A stretch of DNA of 64,000 nucleotides from Clavibacter phaseoli (GTDB lineage Bacteria; Actinomycetota; Actinomycetes; Actinomycetales; Microbacteriaceae), in contig NZ_CP040786.1 in NCBI RefSeq assembly GCF_021922925.1, positions 2,232,001-2,296,000 of the forward strand. The letters run 5' to 3'. The notes under the pieces were generated by a model, which searched no databases, had not been told where the DNA came from, and worked only from the letters and a program-made list of their open reading frames with translations. Shown here in pieces: positions 43,982 through 54,135 of the stretch. The stretch's first letter is position 1. Every line of letters starts with the position of its first letter. The position numbers and the translations under genes are program-made.

Positions 43982-44072
43982 GCGCCCATCCTCCCACGGG
44001 CGGCGCGGGATCCCCCGGCGGCGCCCGCCCGTGCGTCCGGTGGGAGGGGGTGACGGCGGAAGCCGGCGGGCG

Positions 44073-44078
44073 TAGCGT
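44073..44078 (+). promoter_or_regulatory. Candidate -10 box of the CsbD-like gene
   Basis: TAGCGT; transcription would start near 44085, giving a leader of about 29 bases with the ribosome binding site GAAGGAG at 44101-44107. Confidence 0.5.
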
Positions 44079-44113
44079 CGGATGCGTCCCATCCACCGAA
44101 CGAAGGAGCGCAT

Positions 44114-44287
44114 ATGAGTGCGGATGACAAGGCCCAGAACACCGGCGAGAAGCTCGCGGGGAAGGCCGAGGAGGCCTTCGGGAAGCTGACCGGCGACGAC
44201 AGCAAGGTCGCCGAAGGCGAAGCGAAGCAGGCCGGGGCAAGCGCCAAGCAGGCCGGCGAGAACGTGAAGGACGTCTTCAAGAAGTAG
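44114..44287 (+). CDS. CsbD-family small stress protein (57 residues)
   Basis: A 57-residue hydrophilic, Lys/Glu/Ala-rich protein: MSADDKAQNTGEKLAGKAEE at the start, then FGKLTGDDSKVAEGEAKQAG and a Lys-rich end. The repeated K-x-x-G-K/E pattern is that of CsbD proteins, which are general-stress-induced and largely disordered. GAAGGAG stands six bases before ATG 44114, and a terminator follows 33 bases after the stop, so it is a complete monocistronic unit. Confidence 0.85.
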   Translation: MSADDKAQNTGEKLAGKAEEAFGKLTGDDSKVAEGEAKQAGASAKQAGENVKDVFKK

Positions 44288-44294
44288 GTCTTCC

Positions 44295-44310
44295 GGAGGG
44301 ACGTCCCTCC
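44295..44310. repeat. 16-base perfect palindrome after the CsbD-like gene
   Basis: GGAGGGACGTCCCTCC, 8 bases after the stop and 10 before the terminator hairpin. It may add to termination or act as an RNA 3'-end element. Confidence 0.5.
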
Positions 44311-44320
44311 TGAGAGGCGA

Positions 44321-44347
44321 GGGGCCGGGTGCCGAGCATCCGGCCCC
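44321..44347. terminator. Terminator between the CsbD-like gene and menE
   Basis: 12-base-pair stem GGGGCCGGGTGC / GCATCCGGCCCC with one G:U pair and a CGA loop, between convergent genes; probably works in both directions. Confidence 0.75.
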
Positions 44348-44384
44348 TCGTCATGCCCGGAGCGGGTCGCGCTCCGGCGATGCG

Positions 44385-45572
44385 TCAGCCGTGCGGATCC
44401 GCGTCGGCCAACGCCCGCAGAGCCCGGCGGTCGGGCTTGCCGGACGGCAGCGTCGGCATCGCATCGATGCCGCGGACGACGGCGGATCCCGCGATGCGGC
44501 CCAGGCGAGCGGCCAGCTCGCGGCGCACGCGCTCCGCGAGCTCCGGGCCGACGGCACCGGGCGCGAACACGACCGGCCGCTGCCCCCATCCCGCGTGCTC
44601 GCCGGGCACCGCGACGGCCTCGCCGAGGCGCGCGTCCCATGCTGCGAGGGACCGCACCGCCTCCTCCACCGCGGCCAGCCGCAACTTCTCGCCCCCGGAG
44701 ATCACGACGTCGTCGAGCCGCCCGGTGATCCGCAGCACGCCGTCGACGACCTCGCCGCCGTCGCCCGTGCGGTACCAGCGGCGGCCGTCGTGCTCGCCGA
44801 AGGCCGCGTCGGTGGCGGCCGGATCCCCGAGGTAGCCCTCCGCGAGCATCGGGCCCGCGAGCTCGACCTGGCCGTCGACGACCGCGACCTCGGCGGTCGC
44901 GACCGGCACGCCGTCGTACACGCAGCCGCCCGCGGTCTCGCTGGATCCGTAGGTGCGCACCACGCGCCACCCCAGCGCGGCCGCGCGGTCGACCAGGTGC
45001 GGGGGCGTCGCCTGGCCCCCGACGAGGATCGCGTCGAGGCGTCGGACGGCGTCGCGGACGCGGCGGGCGTCGTCGCCCGCGGCGCCGTCCTCCGCCGCCT
45101 CCACGAGGCGGTGGAGCTGCGTCGGCACGAGCGACGTGTACCCGGCGACGCGCGCGTCCATCGACGCGGCCAGCTCCGCGAACGCGCGCGGGTCGAAGCT
45201 CCCGGGCGCGAGCACCGCGGGCGCCGTGCCCGCCGCGATCGAGCGAACGAGCACCTGGAGGCCGGCGATGTAGTGGGTGGGGAGCGCGAGGATCCACTGC
45301 CCGGGCGCCCCGAGCGCCGTCTGCGACGCGGCGGCGCTGGCCAGCAGCGCGTCCGACGACAGCGCGACGCGCTTCGGCCGGGAGGTGGTGCCCGACGTCT
45401 CGACCACGAGCGCCACGCGGCGCTCGACCTCGGCGGGCGGCGGCGGATCCCCGGCGGCCACGACCGCGTCCACCGGGCGCGCGAGCAGCGCCGGGCCGTC
45501 GCCCGCGAGCGCCGCGCGGAGGAGCGGCACGACGTCGGCGCCGGACGCGGTCAGCCGTTCGAGGCGCCTCAC
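44385..45572 (-). CDS. menE: o-Succinylbenzoate-CoA ligase (MenE-like AMP-dependent synthetase)
   Basis: A 395-residue adenylate-forming enzyme, shorter than typical MenE (about 450-490). AMP-binding motif VVETSGTTSRPKRVALS at 77-93; later RVVRTYGSSETAGGCVYDG and GRLDDVVISGGEKLRLAAVE; C-terminal catalytic Lys in LPSGKPDRRALR. Activates o-succinylbenzoate with CoA for menaquinone ring closure by MenB, whose gene lies 19 bases upstream. GTG 45572 is the start. The N-terminal subdomain is reduced, as in other actinobacterial MenE. Confidence 0.88.
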   Translation of the reverse strand: MRRLERLTASGADVVPLLRAALAGDGPALLARPVDAVVAAGDPPPPAEVERRVALVVETSGTTSRPKRVALSSDALLASAAASQTALGAPGQWILALPTHYIAGLQVLVRSIAAGTAPAVLAPGSFDPRAFAELAASMDARVAGYTSLVPTQLHRLVEAAEDGAAGDDARRVRDAVRRLDAILVGGQATPPHLVDRAAALGWRVVRTYGSSETAGGCVYDGVPVATAEVAVVDGQVELAGPMLAEGYLGDPAATDAAFGEHDGRRWYRTGDGGEVVDGVLRITGRLDDVVISGGEKLRLAAVEEAVRSLAAWDARLGEAVAVPGEHAGWGQRPVVFAPGAVGPELAERVRRELAARLGRIAGSAVVRGIDAMPTLPSGKPDRRALRALADADPHG

Positions 45573-45591
45573 GGGAGCGGGACCGCGCGGA

Positions 45592-46503
45592 TCAGAACTG
45601 CCACGGGAACGGCGACCAGTCGGGCGCGCGCTTCTCGAGGAAGGAGTCGCGGCCCTCGACGGCCTCGTCGGTGCCGTAGGCGAGGCGCGTGGCCTCGCCC
45701 GCGAACACCTGCTGGCCGACCATGCCGTCGTCGACCGCGTTGAAGGCGAATTTGAGCATGCGGATCGCGGTGGGCGACTTCCCGAGGATCGTCTCCGCCC
45801 AGTCGAGCGCGGTCGCCTCGAGCTCGGCGTGCGGCACGACGCGGTTCACGGCGCCCATCTCGTACATGCGCTGGGCGCTGTGCTCCTCGGCGAGGAAGAA
45901 GACCTCGCGCGCGGCCTTCTGGCCGACCTGGCGGGCGAAATACGCGGATCCGTACCCGCCGTCGAAGGAGCCGACGTCGGCGTCGGTCTGCTTGAAGCGG
46001 CCGTGCTCGGCCGACGCGATCGTGAGGTCGCACACGACGTGCAGCGAGTGCCCGCCGCCGGCCGCCCAGCCCGGGACGACCGCGATGACGACCTTGGGCA
46101 TGAAGCGGATCAGCCGCTGCACCTCGAGGATGTGCAGCCGTCCCGCGCGCGCCGGGTCGACGCCCTCCGCGGTCTCGCCCTCCGCGTACTTGTAGCCGTC
46201 GCGCCCCCGGATCCGCTGGTCGCCGCCGCTGCAGAACGCCCAGCCGCCGTCCTTCGGGCTCGGGCCGTTGCCGGTGAGGAGCACGACGCCGATGCGCGGA
46301 TCCTGCCGGGCGTCGTCGAGCGCCTGGTACAGCTCGTCGACCGTGCGCGGGCGGAACGCGTTCCGCACCTCGGGTCGGTCGAACGCGATGCGCGCGATGC
46401 GGCCCGTGAGGTCGTGGTGGTACGTGATGTCGGTGAAGCCCTCCGCGAGGGGGACGTCGCGCCAGCGGGTGGGATCGTGGATGTCGGAGACCTGCTTCAC
46501 CAT
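45592..46503 (-). CDS. menB: 1,4-Dihydroxy-2-naphthoyl-CoA synthase
   Basis: A 303-residue crotonase-fold enzyme cyclising o-succinylbenzoyl-CoA. Oxyanion-hole segments VVLLTGNGPSPKDGGWAFCS and VVPGWAAGGGHSLHVVCDLT; TDADVGSFDGGYGSAYFARQ matches MenB, including the Asp-Val-Gly-Ser-Phe-Asp motif. ATG 46503 stands 6 bases after TAGGCT on the minus strand. Divergent from menC. Confidence 0.96.
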   Translation of the reverse strand: MVKQVSDIHDPTRWRDVPLAEGFTDITYHHDLTGRIARIAFDRPEVRNAFRPRTVDELYQALDDARQDPRIGVVLLTGNGPSPKDGGWAFCSGGDQRIRGRDGYKYAEGETAEGVDPARAGRLHILEVQRLIRFMPKVVIAVVPGWAAGGGHSLHVVCDLTIASAEHGRFKQTDADVGSFDGGYGSAYFARQVGQKAAREVFFLAEEHSAQRMYEMGAVNRVVPHAELEATALDWAETILGKSPTAIRMLKFAFNAVDDGMVGQQVFAGEATRLAYGTDEAVEGRDSFLEKRAPDWSPFPWQF

Positions 46504-46515
46504 GCGTCCAGCCTA
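46501..46515 (-). promoter_or_regulatory. Leaderless promoter of menB-menE
   Basis: TAGGCT on the minus strand, 6 bases, then ATG 46503. Confidence 0.6.
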
Positions 46516-46545
46516 GGCGGCGCCCCGCTCGCCGCCCGCGGGTGC

Positions 46546-46560
46546 GAGGCTGGATCCATG
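46546..46560 (+). promoter_or_regulatory. Candidate leaderless promoter of menC
   Basis: GAGGCT at 46546-46551, 6 bases, then ATG 46558. First base deviates from TANNNT. Both men promoters share a 54-base gap. Confidence 0.45.
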
Positions 46561-47541
46561 CTCCCCGCCCTGGACGACCTGCTCGCCACCGCCCGCGTCG
46601 TCGCCCTCCCCCTCCGCACGCGCTTCCGCGGCCTCGACGTGCGCGAGGCGGTGCTGATCGAGGGCCCGCTCGGCTGGACGGAGTTCTCGCCGTTCGTCGA
46701 GTACGACGACGACGAGTCCGCCGCCTGGCTCGCGGCGGCGATCGACTTCGGCTGGACGGAGCCGCCCGCTCCCCTGCGCGACCACGTGCTCGTGAACGCG
46801 ACCATCCCGGCCGTCGAGGCCGCCCGCGTCGCCGGCGTGCTCGCCCGGTTCCCCGGCTGCCGCACCGCGAAGGTCAAGGTCGCCGAGCGCGGCACGACGC
46901 TCGCGGACGACGTGGCGCGCGTCGCCGAGGTGCGCCGCCTGCTCGGGCCCGAGGGCCGCGTGCGCATCGACGCCAACGCCGCCTGGAACGTCGACGAGGC
47001 CGAGCACGCGATCCACGCCCTCGCCGAGCACGACCTCGAGTACGTGGAGCAGCCCTGCGCGTCGGTGGAGGAGCTCGCCGAGCTGAGGGGACGGATCCGT
47101 CATCTGGGCGTGCCGATCGCCGCCGACGAGAGCGTGCGCAAGGCCGAGGACCCGCTGCGGGTCGCCCGGGCCGGCGCCGCCGACCTGCTCGTGATCAAGG
47201 CGCAGCCGCTCGGGGGGATCCACCGCGCGCTCCGGATCACGCAGGACGCCGGCCTGCCGGTGGTGGTCTCGAGCGCGCTCGACACGAGCGTCGGCATCGC
47301 GATGGCCGCGCACCTCGCGGCGGCGATCCCGGAGCTGCCGCACGACTGCGGCCTCGGCACGGTCTCGCTGTTCGTCGAGGACGTCGTCGCCGAGCCGCTG
47401 GTGCCGGTGGACGGCCGGATCCCCGTACGCCGCGTGGCGCCCGACGCCCGGCTCCTCGACGCCCACGCGGCCGACGCCGACCGCCGGGACTGGTGGCTCG
47501 ACCGGCTCCGCCGCACGCACGCCGTACTCGCCCGCGCCTGA
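46558..47541 (+). CDS. menC: o-Succinylbenzoate synthase
   Basis: A 327-residue enolase-superfamily dehydratase. AKVKVAERG carries the catalytic KxK lysine at about 103-105; metal ligands are in RIDANAAWNVDEA (Asp), EYVEQPCASVEEL (Glu) and IAADESVRKAED (Asp); the second catalytic Lys is in LLVIKAQPLGG. Produces the substrate of MenE. Divergent from menB; menD, menF and menA are not in the window. Confidence 0.93.
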   Translation: MLPALDDLLATARVVALPLRTRFRGLDVREAVLIEGPLGWTEFSPFVEYDDDESAAWLAAAIDFGWTEPPAPLRDHVLVNATIPAVEAARVAGVLARFPGCRTAKVKVAERGTTLADDVARVAEVRRLLGPEGRVRIDANAAWNVDEAEHAIHALAEHDLEYVEQPCASVEELAELRGRIRHLGVPIAADESVRKAEDPLRVARAGAADLLVIKAQPLGGIHRALRITQDAGLPVVVSSALDTSVGIAMAAHLAAAIPELPHDCGLGTVSLFVEDVVAEPLVPVDGRIPVRRVAPDARLLDAHAADADRRDWWLDRLRRTHAVLARA

Positions 47542-47563
47542 CGCGGGCGGCGCCGACCGGCGG

Positions 47564-48588
47564 CTACAGCCCGCTGTAGGTGTGCAGGCCCTTGAAGAAC
47601 ACGTTCACGATGCCGAAGTTGAACATGACGGCGGAGAACCCGATGATGGCCAGCCACGCCGACCGCGACCCGCGCCAGCCGCGCGTGGCCCGCGCGTGGA
47701 TGTACCCGGCGTAGAGCACCCAGATGATGAAGGTCCAGACCTCCTTGGTGTCCCACCCCCAGTAGCGGCCCCACGCGCGCTCGGCCCAGATGGCGCCGGC
47801 CATGAGCGTGAAGGTCCAGAAGATGAAGCCCACGATGTTGAGGCGGTAGGCCATCGACTCGAGCGTGACGGAGTCGGGCAGCGTCGCGAGGAAGCGCATC
47901 TTCGCGGCCCGCGCGTCAGCCGCGAGCGACTCCCGCCGGAACTGCAGCAGCTGCACGCCCGACAGCGCGAAGGCGAGGGCGAAGAAGCCCGTGCCGAGCG
48001 CGGCGACGAAGACGTGGATCACGAGCCAGTACGACTGCAGCGACGGCGGCAGCGGCGCCACCTCGACGCGGTACTGCACGACCGCGATGCCCAGCAGGAT
48101 GAGGATGAGCCCGGTGACGAACGTGCCGAGGAAGCGCAGGTCGCGGCGCGTGAGCACGATGAGGTAGACGCTGAGGATGAGGAGCGTGCCCGTCATCGCG
48201 AACTCGTACATGTTGGCCCACGGCACGCGCGAGGCCGCGAGGCCTCGGAGCACGGTGGCCACCGCGTGCGCGACGAAGCCGACGCCGAGCAGCACCATGG
48301 CGACGTTGAGGCTGAGGGAGCGGCCGGCGGCGACGGGCGCGTCCGGCCCGGTCGCGGCCCGATCGCGACCCGACGATCCGGGCTCCCGCTCGAGGGTCGC
48401 GGTGGCGCCGCCTCGGCGGGCCGCGGTGGCGCCGACCGCGGAGGGCTGGCGCGCGGCGGCGGTGGCCGCGTCCGCCACGAGCGCGGAGCGCCGCGCGAGG
48501 TCGAGGGCGAACGCGATGAACGCGGCCGCGTAGAGCCCCATCGCGACGAGGAGCGCGATGAGGGAGACGTCGTCGAGCATGGCCGTGT

Positions 48589-48592
<4 letters not shown>
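47564..48592 (-). CDS. ccsB: Cytochrome c biogenesis protein CcsB (ResC/CcsA type)
   Basis: A 342-residue haem-handling membrane protein with about eight helices. The tryptophan-rich WWD-type motif appears as AERAWGRYWGWDTKEVWTFI, with conserved His in LVIHVFVAALGTGFF and AGYIHARATRGW. With ResB it carries haem across the membrane and attaches it to apocytochromes c (System II). GTG 48592 overlaps the resB stop (GTGA). Last gene of the operon. Confidence 0.94.
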
Positions 48593-50218
<1,626 letters not shown>

Positions 50219-50235
<17 letters not shown>

Positions 50236-50959
50236 ACGAGGCGATCACCCCCTGGAGCTGGAGCATCCACGCCGACCAGAGGCCGGAGACCATGAGCACG
50301 CCGGTGAGGATCAGCAGCGCTCCCCCGACGAGGTTGACGGTGCGGATGTGGCGGCGGAGGAACCCGACGGTGCGCGTCATCCAGCCGAGGCCGAGGGCCA
50401 CGAGCAGGAACGGCACGCCGAGCCCGATGCAGTACGCGACGCCGAGCAGCACGCCGCGGCCCGCGTCGGCCGAGGTGAGGCTCATGGAGATGACGACGGC
50501 GAGGGTCGGGCCGATGCAGGGCGCCCAGCCGATGCCGAACACGACCCCGAGCAGCGGCGCGCCCGCGAGCCCGGTCGCCGGGCGCCACGAGCTCTTCACC
50601 TGCCGCTGCAGGAAGCCGAGCCGGCCGGTGAACACGAGCCCCATCACGATGAGGACCACGCCGAGGATCCGCGTGACCACGTCCTGCCAGCGCATGAGCC
50701 AGAAGCCGGCCGTGGCCGAGACGAGCGTGGTGACGATGAAGACGGCGGAGAAGCCGAGCACGAACAGCGCCGTGCCGAGGAGCAGGCGGCGACGCGTCGC
50801 GGATCCGCCCTTCGCCTCGGCCATGCCGCCGATGTACCCGAGGTAGCCGGGCACGAGCGGCAGCACGCAGGGCGACGCGAACGAGACCAGGCCCGCGAGC
50901 AGCGCGAGCGGCACAGCGACGAGGAGCTGGCCGGAGAGGACGCTCTGGATCTGGTCCAC
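50219..50959 (-). CDS. ccdA: Cytochrome c biogenesis protein CcdA (DsbD-like thiol transporter)
   Basis: A 246-residue protein with six helices. The two redox cysteines are in FASPCVLPLVPGYLGY and GIGWAPCIGPTLAVV, each in a Pro-flanked helix as in CcdA. Passes reducing equivalents from cytoplasmic thioredoxin to ResA so that apocytochrome c cysteines stay reduced. GTG 50959 abuts the ResA-like stop without spacing. Confidence 0.94.
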
Positions 50960-51568
50960 CTAGCCCGCCGCCTCCGCGACGGTGTCCTTCACGAGGGTGC
51001 GCAGGACGCCGGGGTCGATCTGCCCGAGCACGCGGGACGCGACGCGCCCCTGGCGGTCGAGCACGAGGGTGGCGGGCACGGCGTTCGGCGCGATGGTGCC
51101 GGCGAACGCGAGCTGCATGGACGTGTCCTCGACGTCGAGGACGGACGGGTAGGTGATGCCGTACGTCTTGTCGAAGGAGTCGACGTTCGGCCGCTGGTCG
51201 CGGGTGTTGACGCCGAGGAACTTGACGCCGTCGGCCGCGTGCTCCTCGCTCGCGGCCTGCAGGTCCTTCGCCTCGAGGCGGCAGGGCGGGCACTCGGCGT
51301 ACCAGAAGTTGAGGACCGTGACCGATCCGCGGTAGTCGGCTGAGGTGATCTCCGTGCCGTCCGACAGCGTGCCCGAGAAGTCGACGGGGGCCGCGCGCTC
51401 GGCGAGCGGGACCTCGGTGAACGTGCCGTCTCCCGCGATGTACCGCTTGTTGTCGCCGGCCCGGAACTCGGCGGCGAGCGGATCCTCGGTGCAGGCGGAG
51501 AGGGCCACGACGGCCAGCACGGAGGACGCGGCGGCGGCGAGGATGCTGCGGCGGGGGACGCCGGGCAT
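50960..51568 (-). CDS. ResA/TlpA-like thioredoxin lipoprotein
   Basis: A 202-residue lipoprotein. Lipobox VALSAC gives Cys26; the thioredoxin fold carries C93-P-P-C96 in YAECPPCRLEAKD and the cis-Pro loop NAVPATLVLD. Reduces apocytochrome c CxxCH cysteines, re-reduced by CcdA. ATG 51568 overlaps the upstream stop (TGATG); GTG one codon earlier is also possible. Confidence 0.92.
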   Translation of the reverse strand: MPGVPRRSILAAAASSVLAVVALSACTEDPLAAEFRAGDNKRYIAGDGTFTEVPLAERAAPVDFSGTLSDGTEITSADYRGSVTVLNFWYAECPPCRLEAKDLQAASEEHAADGVKFLGVNTRDQRPNVDSFDKTYGITYPSVLDVEDTSMQLAFAGTIAPNAVPATLVLDRQGRVASRVLGQIDPGVLRTLVKDTVAEAAG

Positions 51569-52212
51569 CACACCGCCCCCTGGTCGACGGCGAGTTCGGA
51601 CAGCCCCGCGGCGGCGTCGATGTAGCCGGTCTCGACGAAGCGGTCGCCGACGCGCTCGACCGTCGTGATGCTCGACAGGGCGCAGCGACGCTTGCGGGGG
51701 TCGTGGAAGAGGCGCTCGCCCGCGAGGGAGAGGTGCACCATCCAGATGGGCAGCTGGTGGCTCACGATGACGACGTCGCCGTCCGGCACGGAGCGGTGCG
51801 CGGCCTTCACGGCCTCCGCCATGCGCGCGGCGATCGAGCGGTACGACTCGCCCCAGCTGGGCTTCACCGGGTCGACGACGAGCGGCCACAGGCGCGGGGA
51901 GCGCGCGAGGCGCGCGGGCGAGGGGAAGCGGGATCCCTCGAAGCGGTTGGTGGGCTCGATGACGCGCTCGTCGGTCGCGACCTCGAGGGCGAAGCGCTCG
52001 GCCCACGGGGCGGCGGACTCCTGCGCCCGCTGGAGCGGCGACGCGATGATCCGGTTGACGGGAGCGCCCGACTCCTCGAGGGCGCACGCCGCGGCGTCCG
52101 CCATGCGGTGGCCCAGCTCGGAGAGGCCGTACCCCGGGATGCGTCCGTAGAGGACTCCGTGCGGGTTGTGCACCTCGCCGTGACGGACGAGATGGATTCG
52201 TGAGGCGACCAC
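51568..52212 (-). CDS. Histidine phosphatase family protein, first gene of the cytochrome c operon
   Basis: A 214-residue phosphoglycerate-mutase-like phosphatase. RHG motif in HLVRHGEVHNP (phospho-acceptor His11); the second catalytic His in VVIVSHQLPIWMV; acid residue region KPSWGESYRSI. Substrate unknown. GTG 52212 has TACACT six bases before it, a leaderless promoter for the whole operon. The same gene order with resA-ccdA-resB-ccsB is known in other actinobacteria. Confidence 0.87.
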   Translation of the reverse strand: MVASRIHLVRHGEVHNPHGVLYGRIPGYGLSELGHRMADAAACALEESGAPVNRIIASPLQRAQESAAPWAERFALEVATDERVIEPTNRFEGSRFPSPARLARSPRLWPLVVDPVKPSWGESYRSIAARMAEAVKAAHRSVPDGDVVIVSHQLPIWMVHLSLAGERLFHDPRKRRCALSSITTVERVGDRFVETGYIDAAAGLSELAVDQGAV

Positions 52213-52224
52213 CCGTCAAGTGTA
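52210..52224 (-). promoter_or_regulatory. Leaderless promoter of the cytochrome c maturation operon
   Basis: TACACT on the minus strand, 6 bases, then GTG 52212. Confidence 0.55.
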
Positions 52225-52528
52225 GGTGGCGAGGAGATGTACAACCGCCGAGGATCCGGCGCAACCCCCTGCGCTAATCGTTCGTCCCCAATACGATTGG
52301 GCGCACCGGTGGGGGCCGGCCTCGCGAGACCGGCTCTGACCGGATATTACGTGCGTATACGAACGTTTGGGCCCCAAAGGAATCGCACGCTAAGTTAGGT
52401 GCTCGAGGTCGTGATCCGGCCTCCCGGCGAGAGCCCCGTGGAGCACGGGACCTCGCAGAGACCCCCGTCGAACGGACGCGGGCCCGCATGACGATGCCGT
52501 CCGCGACGGCACGGAAGGAACGGGCACC
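52225..52528 (+). promoter_or_regulatory. Long leader/regulatory region of the SigB-like gene
   Basis: A gene-free stretch of about 300 bases, less GC-rich than its surroundings in 52340-52400. It holds an imperfect palindrome ACGT-G-CGTATACG-A-ACGT (52349-52366), directly followed by TTTGGG-C-CCCAAA (52366-52378) and a TAAGTT/TTAGGT -10-like cluster (52391-52400). The remaining 130 bases would be a leader with GGAAGGAA before ATG 52529. No coding frame with a start and ribosome binding site is evident. Promoter position is uncertain. Confidence 0.5.
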
Positions 52529-53572
52529 ATGACGATGACACCGACCAGGCCCACGGCCGCCGACACCACCTCCGACGCCGCCCTCGACCAGGTCGAGTCC
52601 GTCGGCCCCGTCGATCCCTACGCGGACTCCGACCTCCCCGAGCCCTCGCTCGTCACCCCCGGCGCCAGCACCGACGCCGTCAAGGACTACCTCCGCCAGA
52701 TCGGCCGCGTGCCGCTGCTCACCGCCGAGCAGGAGGTGACCGTCGCCCGCCGCATCGAGGTGGGCGTGCTGTCGCAGGAGGTCCTCGACACCCGCACCGA
52801 CCTCACCCCGGCCGAGCGCCGCGAGTACCAGACGCTCGCCCAGGACGGGATGCGCGCCAAGCAGCACCTCGTCAACGCGAACCTGCGCCTCGTCGTCAGC
52901 ATCGCCAAGCGCTACACGGGCCGTGGCCTGCCATTCCTGGACCTCATCCAGGAGGGCAACATGGGCCTCGTCCGCGCCGTCGAGAAGTTCGACTACCAGG
53001 CGGGCTTCAAGTTCTCGACCTACGCGTCGTGGTGGATCAAGCAGTCCATCACCCGCGGCATGGCCGACACGAGCCGCACCATCCGGATCCCCGTGCACAC
53101 GGTGGAGCACATCAACCGGATCAACGCCGTGCAGCGCGAGCTCGCGGTGGAGCTCGGCCGGGACCCCTCCATGGAGGAGATCGCGCGCGAGTCGGACACG
53201 CCCGTCACTAAGGTGCGCTACCTGCTCGACCGCGCGCAGGAGCCCATGTCGCTGCAGGTCCTCGTGGGCGGCAGCGGCGGCGACGGCGACACCGAGATGG
53301 CCGACCTCATCGAGGACGCCGACGTCACGCAGCCCATCGACGTGGTGACGCAGCAGCTCATGGCCGCGCACGTCATGCGCCTCATCGACGGGCTCGCCGA
53401 GCGCGACGCCGAGGTCGTCCGGATGCGCTTCGGCCTCGCCGGCCTCGAGCCGCGCTCGCTCGCCTTCGTGAGCCAGCAGCTCGGCGTGACGCGCGAGCGC
53501 GTGCGCCAGATCGAGAAGAAGGTGCTCGCGAAGCTCCGCATCCCGGAGCTGGAGACGTACATCCGCGGCTGA
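52529..53572 (+). CDS. RNA polymerase sigma factor, SigB-like (sigma-70 group 2)
   Basis: A 347-residue sigma factor. Region 1.2 [20 protein letters not shown] near 50-69; region 2 with [40 protein letters not shown] (2.3/2.4); region 3 after [16 protein letters not shown]; region 4.2 helix-turn-helix [20 protein letters not shown]. It lacks the long acidic N-terminus of the primary sigma factor and so resembles mycobacterial SigB. ATG 52529 has GGAAGGAA upstream. Followed by a strong terminator. Likely directs stress or stationary-phase genes. Confidence 0.9.
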   Translation: MTMTPTRPTAADTTSDAALDQVESVGPVDPYADSDLPEPSLVTPGASTDAVKDYLRQIGRVPLLTAEQEVTVARRIEVGVLSQEVLDTRTDLTPAERREYQTLAQDGMRAKQHLVNANLRLVVSIAKRYTGRGLPFLDLIQEGNMGLVRAVEKFDYQAGFKFSTYASWWIKQSITRGMADTSRTIRIPVHTVEHINRINAVQRELAVELGRDPSMEEIARESDTPVTKVRYLLDRAQEPMSLQVLVGGSGGDGDTEMADLIEDADVTQPIDVVTQQLMAAHVMRLIDGLAERDAEVVRMRFGLAGLEPRSLAFVSQQLGVTRERVRQIEKKVLAKLRIPELETYIRG

Positions 53573-53587
53573 TCCGCCGCGTCACGA

Positions 53588-53618
53588 GAGGGCCGTCCGC
53601 ATCGCGCGGGCGGCCCTC
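53588..53618 (+). terminator. Terminator of the SigB-like gene
   Basis: 13-base-pair stem (53588-53600 with 53606-53618) with one G:U pair and loop ATCGC, 16 bases after the stop. Confidence 0.75.
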
Positions 53619-53687
53619 CGTCGTGCGCGGACAGGGCGGATGTCCGCCGGCGCCCCGCGATCCTCCGGATCCGCCCGGAAGAACGTC

Positions 53688-53702
53688 CACTAGTCGTTAG
53701 TG
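53688..53702. promoter_or_regulatory. Inverted repeat and possible promoter before the 70-residue gene
   Basis: CACTA-GTCGT-TAGTG, followed by GCGCATACATTC. The stretch TTAGTGCGCATAC resembles TTACGTGCGTATAC upstream of the sigma gene. The rest of the 233-base gap (53573-53805) contains the sigma terminator and nothing else I can name. Confidence 0.35.
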
Positions 53703-53805
53703 CGCATACATTCAAGGTCCACCCCCACAGGGGCGCCGCGACGCGCACCCACGTCGCCGGCGACACAGCGCGGACTCGACGACGAGCCGCGGAGAAGGAG
53801 GAGCA

Positions 53806-54018
53806 ATGGCTCTCACGCAGGCCGCACCCGGCCACACCGACATCCCCGGCATCAGCTGGTCCCCCGTCGCCGCGGGGCTCTGGGTCGCCCGACGCGGCGA
53901 CGAGTTCGCCGGCATGAGCGAGGAGCGCTGGGGCGTGGGCTTCCACGTCACCGACCGCCTCGGCCGCGACGTGGGCGACTTCCCGACGCTGCAGGAGGCG
54001 CGCGGCGCGCTCGGCTGA
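53806..54018 (+). CDS. Small conserved-looking protein, unknown function (70 residues)
   Basis: A 70-residue soluble protein, MALTQAAPGHTDIPGISWSP at the start, then WVARRGDEFAGMSEERWGVG and DVGDFPTLQEARGALG. Not recognised. Pattern: a compact beta-rich stretch with GLWVARRGDE and GFHVTDRLGRDVG. GGAGAAGGAGGAG before ATG 53806 is among the strongest ribosome binding sites in the window, and a terminator follows, so I treat it as a real, well-expressed gene. Confidence 0.72.
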   Translation: MALTQAAPGHTDIPGISWSPVAAGLWVARRGDEFAGMSEERWGVGFHVTDRLGRDVGDFPTLQEARGALG

Positions 54019-54026
54019 TCCACCCG

Positions 54027-54060
54027 GCCGGGGCGGGCGGCGCATGCCGCGCGCCCCGGC
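54027..54060 (+). terminator. Terminator after the 70-residue gene
   Basis: Outer arms GCCGGGGCG / CGCCCCGGC and inner arms GCGGC / GCCGC, separated by a G:G mismatch, with a GCAT loop; 8 bases after the stop. Confidence 0.7.
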
Positions 54061-54119
54061 ATCCGCTACCACCTCCGGGCCGTACCCGCACCCGGCCGAC
54101 GGCCGCGCACGAGCGGGCC

Positions 54120-54135
54120 TAGGGTCGAGCAGGTG
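54120..54135 (+). promoter_or_regulatory. Leaderless promoter of the UvrA-like gene
   Basis: TAGGGT at 54120-54125, 7 bases, then GTG 54133. Confidence 0.55.
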
